This document shows, one piece after another, positions 1 through 8,232 of a stretch of 64,000 bases of DNA. The notes beneath the pieces were generated by a model. It was not told the DNA's origin, did no database searches, and saw only the letters and a list, made by a program, of their open reading frames with translations. Every line of letters begins with the position of its first letter. The stretch's first letter is position 1. Location: assembly GCA_964428475.1 (NCBI GenBank), contig CAYRYO010000003.1, positions 1-64,000 on the forward strand, written 5' to 3'. Position numbers and translations under genes: made by a program. Origin of the DNA: JARICQ01 sp964428475. Lineage in GTDB: Bacteria > Bacillota > Clostridia > Tissierellales > Tissierellaceae.

Positions 1-14
1 AAAGTTTTAACTGC

Positions 15-32
15 ATAGTCAGTATTGACTAT
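15..32. repeat. Short inverted repeat upstream of nudF
   Basis: A 7-bp inverted repeat (ATAGTCA / TGACTAT) with a 4-base spacer sits 28 bases before the nudF start. It has no following T-run, so it does not look like a terminator. It could be an operator or the tail of an upstream structure cut by the window edge. No function can be assigned. Confidence 0.3.
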
Positions 33-59
33 GACATTATTATACTAGGAGGAATATTT

Positions 60-602
60 ATGGTGTTTGAAGAAAAGACGATGAAGTCAGATAAGTTATA
101 TGAGGGTAAATTAGTAAATTTAAGAATTGATACGGTAGAGCTTCCAGATAAAAAGTATTCTAAAAGAGAAATAATTGAACATCCAGGTTCAGTATCTATA
201 TTGCCTATTACAGCCGATAATTGTGTAATTTTAGTGAGACAATATAGAAAGGCTGTAGAAAGAGCTCTTTTAGAACTACCTGCTGGTAAAATTGAGTTAA
301 ATGAAGAACCAGGCGAAACTGCAAGAAGAGAATTAAAAGAAGAAACAGGATTTTCTGCTAATAAAATTGAATATTTACTTGAATTTTATACATCACCAGG
401 ATTTACAAATGAGAAGGTATATATTTTTTTAGCAACACAACTCACAGGAGGAAGCACGGAATTTGATGATGGTGAATTTATAGAGACTGAGAAAATTCAT
501 ATAGATGATTTAATGAAAATGGTAGATAGAGGAGAAATACTAGATAGTAAGACGATTATAGGAATACAATTCGCAAAAAAAATATTAGATAAAAAACAAT
601 AA
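60..602 (+). CDS. nudF: Nudix hydrolase, probable ADP-ribose pyrophosphatase
   Basis: This 180-residue protein carries a perfect Nudix box, G-x5-E-x7-REUxEExGU, at about residues 76-98, with the REL-EE core that binds catalytic Mg2+. Family members of this length, with a proline-rich 'ELPAGKIE' lead-in, hydrolyse ADP-ribose to AMP and ribose-5-phosphate in the cytoplasm. The ATG lies six bases after AGGAGGA. Its place just ahead of spoIIM and xerD matches the nudF position in Bacillus, which supports the name. The substrate is inferred from the family and not proven by sequence. Other nucleoside-diphosphate sugars remain possible. Confidence 0.85.
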   Translation: MVFEEKTMKSDKLYEGKLVNLRIDTVELPDKKYSKREIIEHPGSVSILPITADNCVILVRQYRKAVERALLELPAGKIELNEEPGETARRELKEETGFSANKIEYLLEFYTSPGFTNEKVYIFLATQLTGGSTEFDDGEFIETEKIHIDDLMKMVDRGEILDSKTIIGIQFAKKILDKKQ

Positions 603-606
603 AGTT

Positions 607-633
607 ATAATATCCTTGTTCAAAGCATAATAT
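607..633 (+). promoter_or_regulatory. Candidate sigma-E promoter of spoIIM
   Basis: ATA at 607-609, a 16-base spacer, then CATAATAT at 626-633 fit the sigma-E pattern ATA-N16-18-CATA-N3-T. It lies 35 bases before the spoIIM start, and spoIIM is a sigma-E gene in Bacillus. The pattern is short and could occur by chance in AT-rich DNA. Confidence 0.45.
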
Positions 634-667
634 TTCTTAAGGCTTGTATACAAGGAGGAAGGATATT

Positions 668-1291
668 TTGTTTAGGAAATCTATAAATAAAATAAAAAGA
701 CAGTTTCAAAATAATTATATAGTGTATTTTATTTTAACTTCATTTTTGATAATTGGTATTATTTTGGGATCTTTTATTGTGGTCAAATATAGAGAAGATA
801 AAGTATTAAAAGCAGTATCATACTTTAATTGGATTTTTAAATATTTAGATTATGAGCTTTATAGCTGTGTTGATATATGCAAGTTTTCTTTCTTTTCTAA
901 TATGAAGATAATATTATTTACTTGGGTGATGGGTTTACTGGGACTAGGGGTATTTATTATACCGATTGTAATTTTATCACAAGGTATTTCGATTGGATTT
1001 ACAGTTGCATTTTTAGTTAATGCTTTTAAAATTAAAGGATTTTTATTTTCTTTTTTTGGTCTCTTACCTTATTATCTATTATTTATTCCAACTATATTGT
1101 CAATTGCTTCTTTATGTATATTTAATGCTATTCCTAACAATAATTTTAAAAAAGGTAAAATATTAAAGAGTAGACAATTTATTGACTATATAGTTATACT
1201 ATTGTTTTCGATGATACTGATATTTTTAATTTCAACTATAGAAGGATTTATTAGCTTTAATTTAATAAAAATAATCAAAATAGCATTTTGA
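668..1291 (+). CDS. spoIIM: Stage II sporulation protein M
   Basis: The product is about 207 residues, close to the usual SpoIIM length, and strongly hydrophobic. It has a membrane segment after a short basic N-terminus (about 19-40) and at least four more segments, with a Gly-rich 'GLLGLGVF' stretch typical of the family. SpoIIM forms the DMP (SpoIID-M-P) peptidoglycan-remodelling complex with SpoIID and SpoIIP during engulfment and sits in the mother-cell membrane. I chose the TTG at 668 because AAGGAGG at 652-658 gives good spacing. An earlier in-frame TTG at 644 would put the ribosome site inside the gene. The position between nudF and xerD matches Bacillus synteny. Confidence 0.85.
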   Translation: MFRKSINKIKRQFQNNYIVYFILTSFLIIGIILGSFIVVKYREDKVLKAVSYFNWIFKYLDYELYSCVDICKFSFFSNMKIILFTWVMGLLGLGVFIIPIVILSQGISIGFTVAFLVNAFKIKGFLFSFFGLLPYYLLFIPTILSIASLCIFNAIPNNNFKKGKILKSRQFIDYIVILLFSMILIFLISTIEGFISFNLIKIIKIAF

Positions 1292-1323
1292 TTTCAAATT
1301 TTTACAGAAGGAGAAATAACTTT

Positions 1324-2208
1324 ATGGATAAAATTATGTATGGCTATTTAGACTATATGAAAAATGAAAAAAAGCTAACAGACAATACATTAGAGGCTTA
1401 TATGAGAGATATTGTACAATTTAAAGATTATTTAAACAAAAAAGAAAGAACAGATTACATAGAGACAAGTAAGACTACAATAATTACATACTTGACAAAT
1501 TTACAAAAATCTGGGAAAGCAACATCGACGATATCAAGAAACTTAGCATCTATTAGATGTTTTTTTCAATATTTATTAAATCACAAGCTTATTGATGAAG
1601 ATCCAACTCTTAATCTAAAATCACCTAAGTCTGAAAAAAAGATACCATCTATACTAACTGAAGAAGAAGTGAAATTATTGCTTTCTCAACCGAAGGAAGA
1701 TAGCTTTAAAGGTTCTAGAGATAAATCGATGCTAGAATTACTCTATGCAACAGGTTTAAGAGTATCTGAAATAATTTCTATCGATATTAGTGATATTGAT
1801 TTAGAATTGGGTATTTTGAAAATAAGAGAAGAAGATAATATTAGATTTGTTCCAGTTGGTGAAGTAGCTATACAGGCCTTATGTATATATTTAGAAAAGT
1901 ATAGACCTAATAATATAGATTTAGGTGATAGTCCACTGTTTATAAATTATAGAGGTAATAGACTTACTAGACAGGGATTTTGGAAGATAATAAAAGAGTA
2001 TACATTAAAGACAAATATAAACAAAAAAATAACACCAAATACACTTAGACATTCTTTTGCTGTACATTTGATTGAAAATGGTGCAAATATAAAAACGGTA
2101 CAAGAAATTTTAGGACATTCTGATTTATCTACTACACAAATTTATAATTTTGCTAGTGACAATAAAAAATTAAGAGAAATTTATAAAAAAACTCATCCAA
2201 GAGCATAG
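1324..2208 (+). CDS. xerD: Site-specific tyrosine recombinase XerD
   Basis: At about 294 residues this has the length and layout of XerD: an N-terminal SAM-like core-binding domain (about 1-95) and a C-terminal catalytic domain. The catalytic set is visible: Arg in 'ATGLRVSE', the HxxR pair in 'TLRHSFAVH', His in 'ILGHSDLSTTQIY' and the final Tyr nucleophile. XerD works with XerC at dif to resolve chromosome dimers. The ATG at 1324 follows AGAAGGAG at 1306-1313. A longer frame from 1288 lacks a ribosome site. Its stop codon runs into the ribosome site of punA, so the two are probably co-transcribed. The spoIIM-xerD-punA context favours XerD over a phage integrase. Confidence 0.88.
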   Translation: MDKIMYGYLDYMKNEKKLTDNTLEAYMRDIVQFKDYLNKKERTDYIETSKTTIITYLTNLQKSGKATSTISRNLASIRCFFQYLLNHKLIDEDPTLNLKSPKSEKKIPSILTEEEVKLLLSQPKEDSFKGSRDKSMLELLYATGLRVSEIISIDISDIDLELGILKIREEDNIRFVPVGEVAIQALCIYLEKYRPNNIDLGDSPLFINYRGNRLTRQGFWKIIKEYTLKTNINKKITPNTLRHSFAVHLIENGANIKTVQEILGHSDLSTTQIYNFASDNKKLREIYKKTHPRA

Positions 2209-2219
2209 GAGGAAAAAAG

Positions 2220-3038
2220 ATGAATTATATGGAAAAAATCAATCAATCAATTGAATCAATAAGAAAAATCACAAAATATACGCCTAAAATCGGACTTATA
2301 CTTGGGTCAGGACTGGGAAGCTTAGCTGATAAGATTGAAAATGCTATTAAGATTAAATATGAAGATATTCCACATTTCCCTAAGTCAACTGTAGAAGGAC
2401 ATGCTGGGCAACTAGTAATAGGAGAATTGGCAGGAAAAACAGTTGTTGCGATGCAGGGTAGATTTCATTTTTATGAAGGATATACTTTACAAGAAGTTAC
2501 TTTTCCAGTTAGAGTGATGATAGGATTAGGAGTAGAGAGTTTAATCGTTACTAATGCTGCTGGTGGAGTAAATACAAGTTTTGAACCTGGAGATTTAATG
2601 ATAATAACAGATCACATTAACTATACAGGTCAAAATCCGCTTATGGGCGAAAATTTAGATGAACTTGGTCCAAGGTTTCTGGATATGTCAAATGCATATG
2701 ATAAAAGATATATAGATATAGCTAAAGATTCGGCAAATAAACAAGGTGTAGATATTAAGACGGGAGTCTATACTTGGTTTGCAGGTCCAACATATGAGAC
2801 GGCAGCAGAAGTTAAGATGGCGAGGATATTAGGTGGAGATGCTGTAGGTATGTCTACTGTGCCAGAAGTAATCATTGCGAATCATCAAGGTGTAAAGGTA
2901 CTTGGAATATCATGTATTACAAATATGGCTACGGGAATTTTAAATCAACCTCTCAATCACGAGGAAGTAGTAGAAACTTCTATGAGGGTAAGAGAAGATT
3001 TTGGAAAACTTATATTAGATATTGTAAAAAATATTTAA
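2220..3038 (+). CDS. punA: Purine-nucleoside phosphorylase
   Basis: The 272-residue protein belongs to the trimeric PNP/MTAP family. Visible marks are the phosphate-binding 'GSGLGSLAD' near residue 29, 'EGHAGQLVIG', the 'TNAAGGVN' loop and 'GMSTVPEVI'. It cleaves purine (deoxy)ribonucleosides with phosphate to give the base and (deoxy)ribose-1-phosphate. It is tightly followed by pdp, making a nucleoside salvage pair that covers purines and pyrimidines. In Bacillus a phosphopentomutase (drm) precedes punA. It is absent here, so pentose-1-phosphate would need a mutase encoded elsewhere. The ATG follows AGGAGG, which overlaps the xerD stop. Confidence 0.93.
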   Translation: MNYMEKINQSIESIRKITKYTPKIGLILGSGLGSLADKIENAIKIKYEDIPHFPKSTVEGHAGQLVIGELAGKTVVAMQGRFHFYEGYTLQEVTFPVRVMIGLGVESLIVTNAAGGVNTSFEPGDLMIITDHINYTGQNPLMGENLDELGPRFLDMSNAYDKRYIDIAKDSANKQGVDIKTGVYTWFAGPTYETAAEVKMARILGGDAVGMSTVPEVIIANHQGVKVLGISCITNMATGILNQPLNHEEVVETSMRVREDFGKLILDIVKNI

Positions 3039-3058
3039 ATATGGAGGGAAGATATTAA

Positions 3059-4360
3059 ATGAGAGCTGTCGATATTATTGAAAAGAAAAAACATGGAGAA
3101 ATTTTGACATCTGAAGAAATAGATTATATGGTACAGGGATATACTAAGGATGACATTCCTGACTATCAGATGTCAGCGTTTTTGATGGCTGTATATTTTA
3201 AAGGAATGAATAAAGAAGAAACTTCAAATTTAACCATTTCTTTTGTTAATTCAGGAGATAAGGTTGATCTTTCTATGATAGAGGGAATAAAGGTAGATAA
3301 ACATTCTACTGGTGGTGTAGGAGACAAGATAAGCCTTATTGTAATACCTCTAGTAGCTTCAGTAGGAGTACCGGTTGCAAAGATGAGTGGTAGAGGATTA
3401 GGTCATACTGGAGGCACTATAGATAAGTTAGAAGCTATAGAAGGATTTAAAGTCGAAATGACAGGAAAAAAATTCGTAGAAAATGTAAATAAGTATAAGA
3501 TGGCAATAGTAGGACAGTCTGCAAATTTAACACCAGCTGATAAAAAAATATATTCTCTTAGGGATGTTACTTCTACTGTTGATAGTATACCTCTTATAGC
3601 TAGTTCTATAATGAGTAAGAAGATAGCTTCAGGTGCGGATGCTATAGTATTAGATGTAAAGGTAGGATCTGGAGCTTTTATGAAGTCGATTGGACAAGCT
3701 AAAGAATTGGCAAGGAATATGGTAGATATAGGTAATTCACTCGGTAGAAATACTATAGCTGTAATTACGAACATGAATCAACCTTTAGGATATGAAGTAG
3801 GAAATGCAAATGAAATAAAAGAAGCTGTAAATGTACTAAAAGGACAAGGGACAATAGACGAAACTATTGTTTCACTTACTATAGCTTCATATATGTGTAT
3901 TCTTGGGGGAGCTTTTGATGATTTTGATGAGGCATATAAAAATTTAAGTAAAATAATTGAAAGTGGTAAAGCGATTGAAAAATTAAAAGAACTTATAAGT
4001 ATACAAGGTGGAGATTCTACGGTAATTGATAATCTAGAAAAGCTTCCTAATGCAAAGAATCATATAGAAGTGAAGTCTATTAAATCAGGATATATTGGAT
4101 CTGTAAATGCAGAAGATATAGGCATATCAGCTATGCTTTTAGGTGCAGGTAGAACAACAAAGGAAGATAATATAGATTATGCTGCTGGTATTTCTTTAAA
4201 GAAAAAGATAGGTGATTATGTGGATGAAGGTGAGGTAGTCTTTGTTCTTCACACTAATTTAGATGAATATAAAAATGCATATGAAATGGCTTTAAACTCA
4301 CTAACTATCATGGGCGATAAGCCGGAAATAGAAGAATATATTTATGATATAATAAGATAA
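3059..4360 (+). CDS. pdp: Pyrimidine-nucleoside phosphorylase
   Basis: A 433-residue homodimeric enzyme of the thymidine phosphorylase/AnPRT fold. The signature 'KHSTGGVGDK' at about residue 81 is the phosphate-binding glycine loop, followed by 'GRGLGHTGGT'. The C-terminal domain carries the expected 'GYIGSVNAEDIG' strand. It splits uridine, thymidine and deoxyuridine into base plus pentose-1-phosphate. The 20-base gap to punA with its own GGAGGG site indicates a shared operon. The length and the absence of an N-terminal extension fit the Firmicute Pdp type, which has broader specificity than E. coli DeoA. Confidence 0.93.
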   Translation: MRAVDIIEKKKHGEILTSEEIDYMVQGYTKDDIPDYQMSAFLMAVYFKGMNKEETSNLTISFVNSGDKVDLSMIEGIKVDKHSTGGVGDKISLIVIPLVASVGVPVAKMSGRGLGHTGGTIDKLEAIEGFKVEMTGKKFVENVNKYKMAIVGQSANLTPADKKIYSLRDVTSTVDSIPLIASSIMSKKIASGADAIVLDVKVGSGAFMKSIGQAKELARNMVDIGNSLGRNTIAVITNMNQPLGYEVGNANEIKEAVNVLKGQGTIDETIVSLTIASYMCILGGAFDDFDEAYKNLSKIIESGKAIEKLKELISIQGGDSTVIDNLEKLPNAKNHIEVKSIKSGYIGSVNAEDIGISAMLLGAGRTTKEDNIDYAAGISLKKKIGDYVDEGEVVFVLHTNLDEYKNAYEMALNSLTIMGDKPEIEEYIYDIIR

Positions 4361-4397
4361 AATGATATTTCCAAATAATGTAATTTTTCTAAAATAT

Positions 4398-4425
4398 GTA
4401 TAACAGTGAATTTTGAGGAAAAGAT
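4398..4425 (+). promoter_or_regulatory. Candidate sigma-F/sigma-G promoter of dacF
   Basis: GTATA at 4398-4402, a 14-base spacer and GGAAAAGAT at 4417-4425 resemble the forespore sigma-F pattern (GYATA, about 15 bases, GGnnAhAhT), with one mismatch in the -10 part. It sits 31 bases before the dacF start, and dacF is transcribed by sigma-F in Bacillus. The match is suggestive only. Confidence 0.4.
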
Positions 4426-4456
4426 AAAAGCAAATATATGAAATGGAGTGAGAAGT

Positions 4457-5614
4457 TTGAAAAAAACACTAAGATCCCTTATATTATTGCTTTTAATGAT
4501 TTTTTCTTTGACGTTCAATGTATGGGCGACAGCAGATTTAAATATAAATTCGAAATCTGCTGTACTGATTGATGGTGGTACTGGAGATATTATCTATGAA
4601 TCAAACAAAGATGAAAAATTGCCACCAGCTAGTATTGCTAAGATAATGACTATGATATTGGGGTTAGAGGCAGTTGAGAATGGTCGTATTTCACTTAATG
4701 ATGAAGTTGTAATAAGTTCATATGCTTCTAGTATGGGAGGTTCTCAAGTTTACTTAGAGGCAGGAGAGACACAAGTAGTAGAGGAGCTTTTTAGAGCGAT
4801 AGCAATTAGATCTGCTAATGATGCAGCAGTAGCTTTAGCAGAATGTATCTCAGGTACGGAAGATATATTTGTGAAAATGATGAATGGTAGGGCAAAAGAG
4901 CTTGGGATGAATAATACAAACTTTACAAATGCAAGTGGACTTCCCGATGAAGAGCATTATACAAGTGCATATGATGTAGCATTGATGTCTAGGGAGTTAT
5001 TAAAACATGATATAGCAAGTGAATGGCTCAAGACTTATATTTATGATATGAAAGTAGGTAAAAATAAAGATAAAATTCAAACCTTGGTAAATACAAATAA
5101 ATTAATTAAGCAGTATCAGGGAGTAACTGGAGTAAAGACGGGATCTACAAATCAAGCAGGATTTTGCTTATCTGGTTCAGCTAAAAGAGGAAATTTAGAA
5201 CTTATTGCAGTTATAATGGGAGCAGATAATTCAAAGACTAGATTTAATGAAGTCCAGAAGATGCTAGACTTTGGATTTGCAAATTATGATAGCGTAGTAA
5301 TAGGTAAAAAAGGAGAAATTATTGAGAAGATAGAAATTGAAAAAGGAAGTAAGAATTTTGTAAATGCTGTATTTGAAAGAGATAGTTTTGTATTGCTTTC
5401 TAAGGGTCAAAAAGAGAGCATAGATAAACAAATAATATTAGATAAGGCAATGATTGCACCGATATATAGAGGGCAAACCATTGGTAAGATGATTATTTCA
5501 ATAGATGGTAAAAAAACTCATGAAATAAATTTAGTTGCAGAAGAAGATATTGAAAAATCGGGATTTTTTAATATGATGAAAAAAACAGTAACGTTGTTTT
5601 TAAATCAGAAATAA
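4457..5614 (+). CDS. dacF: D-alanyl-D-alanine carboxypeptidase DacF (penicillin-binding protein)
   Basis: A 385-residue class A low-molecular-weight PBP. It starts with a signal peptide ending around 'NVWA'. The active-site triad is complete: SxxK as 'SIAK' near residue 60, SxN as 'RSANDAA', and KTG in 'GVKTGSTN'. A C-terminal beta domain and an amphipathic anchor ('FFNMMKKTVTLFL') complete the family layout. It trims the terminal D-Ala of peptidoglycan stem peptides outside the membrane. TTG at 4457 is preferred because GGAGTG at 4445-4450 would overlap the earlier GTG. In Bacillus dacF leads the spoIIAA-AB-sigF operon. Here that operon is missing and scpA follows. Confidence 0.85.
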   Translation: MKKTLRSLILLLLMIFSLTFNVWATADLNINSKSAVLIDGGTGDIIYESNKDEKLPPASIAKIMTMILGLEAVENGRISLNDEVVISSYASSMGGSQVYLEAGETQVVEELFRAIAIRSANDAAVALAECISGTEDIFVKMMNGRAKELGMNNTNFTNASGLPDEEHYTSAYDVALMSRELLKHDIASEWLKTYIYDMKVGKNKDKIQTLVNTNKLIKQYQGVTGVKTGSTNQAGFCLSGSAKRGNLELIAVIMGADNSKTRFNEVQKMLDFGFANYDSVVIGKKGEIIEKIEIEKGSKNFVNAVFERDSFVLLSKGQKESIDKQIILDKAMIAPIYRGQTIGKMIISIDGKKTHEINLVAEEDIEKSGFFNMMKKTVTLFLNQK

Positions 5615-5627
5615 CTTTACTTTGAAT

Positions 5628-5653
5628 AACCTCGACTTTAATAGGTCGAGGTT
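5628..5653 (+). terminator. Hairpin after dacF
   Basis: Nine-bp arms, AACCTCGAC and GTCGAGGTT, enclose an 8-base loop just after the dacF stop. The stem is GC-rich for this genome. The tract behind it is mixed AT and not a clean T-run, so termination may be partial. Confidence 0.6.
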
Positions 5654-5701
5654 GTATAATATTATATATAATTTGATATTAGAATATTTTAGGAGAATAA
5701 T

Positions 5702-6448
5702 ATGGAATATAAGATAATGATAGATGAATTTCAAGGGCCTATGGATTTACTTCTACATCTAATTGATAGGGCAGAGATAGATATATATGATATACCTATT
5801 AATAAGATTTCAAAACAATTTGTTGATTATATAAAGAGTCTGGAAGAATTAAATTTAGATGTTACAAGTGATTTTTTACTTATGGCAGCCACTCTTTTGG
5901 AAATAAAAAGCAAGATGTTGTTGCCTAAAGAAGAAAAAGCAGAAGGATATCAGCTAGAAATGGAAGATGTAGACCCTAGAGATGAACTTGTAAGAAGAAT
6001 AGTTGAATATAAAAAATACAAAGAAGTGGCCAAAGAGTTAAAAGAGTATGAAATTTTATATTCAAAGATGTATTTAAAACCAAAAGAAGAAATTTTTTTT
6101 GATATGGAAGAAAAATCTGAGCTTAAAGGACTTAATATACAAGATTTACTTAATTGCTTTAATAAGATGATGAAAAAAAATTTCAGGGAAAGTATAATGC
6201 TAGAAATTGATGAAATACAAAGAGAAGAATATACATTGGAAAAATGTATTGAAATTATTAAATTAAATTTAAAAGTACAAAATAGCATAAGATTTAGTGA
6301 TTTGTTTGATTTGAAAGATACTTCAAAGTCTCAAATAATAGCATATTTTTTATCAATTTTAGAGTTGATATCTCTAAAGTATGTTGGAATCAAACAAGAA
6401 AATGATTTTTCTGATTTTTCTATTTTTAAATTAGATGAAAAGGAGTAA
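5702..6448 (+). CDS. scpA: Segregation and condensation protein A
   Basis: The 248-residue kleisin opens with the hallmark 'EFQGPMDLLLHLIDRAEIDI', which contacts the SMC neck. An acidic, charged middle and a C-terminal winged helix that binds the SMC head complete it. ScpA bridges the two SMC heads and, with ScpB, forms the condensin that organises the chromosome and pulls newly copied origins apart. scpB follows after six bases. The ATG is set by AGGAGA at about 5692. The partner smc is not in the window, as is usual. Confidence 0.92.
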   Translation: MEYKIMIDEFQGPMDLLLHLIDRAEIDIYDIPINKISKQFVDYIKSLEELNLDVTSDFLLMAATLLEIKSKMLLPKEEKAEGYQLEMEDVDPRDELVRRIVEYKKYKEVAKELKEYEILYSKMYLKPKEEIFFDMEEKSELKGLNIQDLLNCFNKMMKKNFRESIMLEIDEIQREEYTLEKCIEIIKLNLKVQNSIRFSDLFDLKDTSKSQIIAYFLSILELISLKYVGIKQENDFSDFSIFKLDEKE

Positions 6449-6454
6449 CAATAG

Positions 6455-7012
6455 ATGGAAGTAAAAGAAATAAAATCAATAGTGGAGGCAATGTTGTTTA
6501 CTTGGGGTGATCCTCTGGAATTAAGGGACATTGCTTCTATGTTGGAAATGGATGAAAATGATTTAATTAATATTATAGATGAAATGATAGATGAGTTTGA
6601 TTATAATTTTAGAGGATTAAGAATAATAAGGATAAATTCATCATATCAGATGGTGACAAGGCCGGAGCATTTTGAATGGATACAGAAACTATCGATAAGT
6701 AACAGTTCTAGAAGAATATCAAACGCAGCTCTTGAAACTATTTCTATAATAGCATATAGGCAACCTATTATTAAATCAGATATTGAAGCTATTAGAGGAG
6801 TGAGATGTGATAGGTCTATAGAAACTCTTATGGATAGAGGACTTATTAAAGAGATAGGAAGGCTTGAAAAGGTAGGAAAGCCAATTTTATATGGGACTAC
6901 AGATGTTTTTTTAAGAAGCTTTGGATTAGAAAATATTGAAGAATTGCCTCCATTAGATAATTTTAAAAAAAGTGAGGATATTATAGATGAAAGTGACAAT
7001 ACTAAAATATAG
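6455..7012 (+). CDS. scpB: Segregation and condensation protein B
   Basis: At 185 residues it has the two winged-helix domains of ScpB. Conserved pieces are 'VEAMLFTWGDPL' at the start and 'ALETISIIAYRQPI' plus 'IEAIRGVRCDRSIETL' in the second domain. It binds the middle of ScpA as a dimer in the SMC condensin. The ribosome site AAGGAG overlaps the end of scpA, which suggests coupled translation. The stop codon lies inside the following terminator hairpin, so the pair is a closed transcription unit. Confidence 0.92.
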   Translation: MEVKEIKSIVEAMLFTWGDPLELRDIASMLEMDENDLINIIDEMIDEFDYNFRGLRIIRINSSYQMVTRPEHFEWIQKLSISNSSRRISNAALETISIIAYRQPIIKSDIEAIRGVRCDRSIETLMDRGLIKEIGRLEKVGKPILYGTTDVFLRSFGLENIEELPPLDNFKKSEDIIDESDNTKI

Positions 7013-7023
7013 TATTGTCACTT
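6991..7023 (+). terminator. Rho-independent terminator overlapping the scpB stop
   Basis: Perfect 13-bp arms (6991-7003 and 7011-7023) enclose a 7-base loop and run into TTTTT. The last scpB codons and stop form the left arm and loop. It separates scpAB from the next carboxypeptidase gene. Confidence 0.85.
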
Positions 7024-7050
7024 TTTGATTAAAAATAAATGGAGGTAAAT

Positions 7051-8148
7051 ATGAAAAAAATAAATTGGATTATTTTATGGATTTTATTCTTTTCTTTCCC
7101 AAGATTAGTTAGTGGAGAAGAGTTAAATTTAAGTGGAAAATCATATATATTAATAGATGAATCAAGTGGAAGAGTGTTATATGAAAACAATGCTCATATG
7201 AAAATGCCTATAGCAAGCACTACAAAGATAATGACTGCTCTTGTAGCTATCGAAAATAGTCAAAAAGATGATATTATATGTATTGATGAAGATGCAGTTG
7301 GAATAGAAGGATCTAGTATATATTTAAAAAAAGGCGAGAAAATGACTCTTGAGGATATTCTATATGGCCTAATGCTTAGATCAGGTAATGATTCTGCTGT
7401 AGCAATAGGAATAAATGTTGGTGGTGATATAGATAACTTTGTAAAGATGATGAATTCTAAGTCTAAAAGCATAGGAGCATTAAACACACATTTTGTAAAT
7501 ACAAATGGATTACATGATCATATGCATTATTCTACATCATATGATTTAGCATTAATAACAAGAGATGCTTTTAAACATGAACTCTTTGAAAATATAGTAG
7601 GTACAAAGCTATATACTTCGACAAGAGAAGAAAATAATGTTTATTTAAATAAAAACAAGACACTTTGGGAATATCAAGGTGGTGATGGTGTGAAAACTGG
7701 GTATACTACAAATTCTGGAAGATGTTTAGTTTCATCTGCAAAGAGAAAAAACATGAGGCTTATAGCAGTTGTGCTTAATGGAAGTGATTGGTTTAACGAC
7801 AATTATAAGCTATTAAACTATGGGTTTGAAAATTTTAAACCTTATATAATATATGATAATGGTCAATATATCAAATCTTTATATATAGATAATGGTAAAA
7901 AGAAAAGATTGAATTTAGTCACAGAAGATGAATTAATATATCCTTTGCGAGAAGATGAAATAGATAATATATTAATAAGTACGGAGATAAAAGATAATAT
8001 TAAATTACCTATTAACAAAGGAGATAAATTAGGATATATATATACTTATTTAAATGGGAGATTAATCCAGAGTACAAATTTAATAGCCAGTGAAACGGTA
8101 GCAAAATTAAATATAATAGAAGGACTATGGGATAAAATAAAAAAATGA
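7051..8148 (+). CDS. dacB: D-alanyl-D-alanine carboxypeptidase (DacB-like)
   Basis: A second low-molecular-weight PBP of about 365 residues with a signal peptide ending near 'LVSGEE'. Catalytic motifs are present: 'STTK' (SxxK), 'RSGNDSA' (SxN) and 'GVKTGYTT' (KTG). It removes D-Ala from peptidoglycan side chains. Its place between scpB and rluB equals that of Bacillus dacB, which shapes the spore cortex, hence the symbol. There spmA-spmB lie between dacB and rluB, and they are absent here. ATG at 7051 is chosen because GGAGGT at 7041-7046 lies inside the longer frame that begins at 7039. A general housekeeping role cannot be excluded. Confidence 0.75.
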   Translation: MKKINWIILWILFFSFPRLVSGEELNLSGKSYILIDESSGRVLYENNAHMKMPIASTTKIMTALVAIENSQKDDIICIDEDAVGIEGSSIYLKKGEKMTLEDILYGLMLRSGNDSAVAIGINVGGDIDNFVKMMNSKSKSIGALNTHFVNTNGLHDHMHYSTSYDLALITRDAFKHELFENIVGTKLYTSTREENNVYLNKNKTLWEYQGGDGVKTGYTTNSGRCLVSSAKRKNMRLIAVVLNGSDWFNDNYKLLNYGFENFKPYIIYDNGQYIKSLYIDNGKKKRLNLVTEDELIYPLREDEIDNILISTEIKDNIKLPINKGDKLGYIYTYLNGRLIQSTNLIASETVAKLNIIEGLWDKIKK

Positions 8149-8232
8149 ATAAGCATTAATGCATTTACTTTTTTAGAGATAAGGGGTAATATATAAATTA
8201 GATGACAATGTGTTATTTGAAAGGGGAGTAAA

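Noticed and set aside
4361..4456. A riboswitch or T-box before dacF
   Set aside because: The gap is under 100 bases, lacks conserved T-box or aptamer elements and is better explained by a forespore promoter.
8149..8232. Terminator after the DacB-like gene
   Set aside because: The only dyad (GCATTAATGC) is a loop-free 10-base palindrome that cannot form a useful RNA hairpin.
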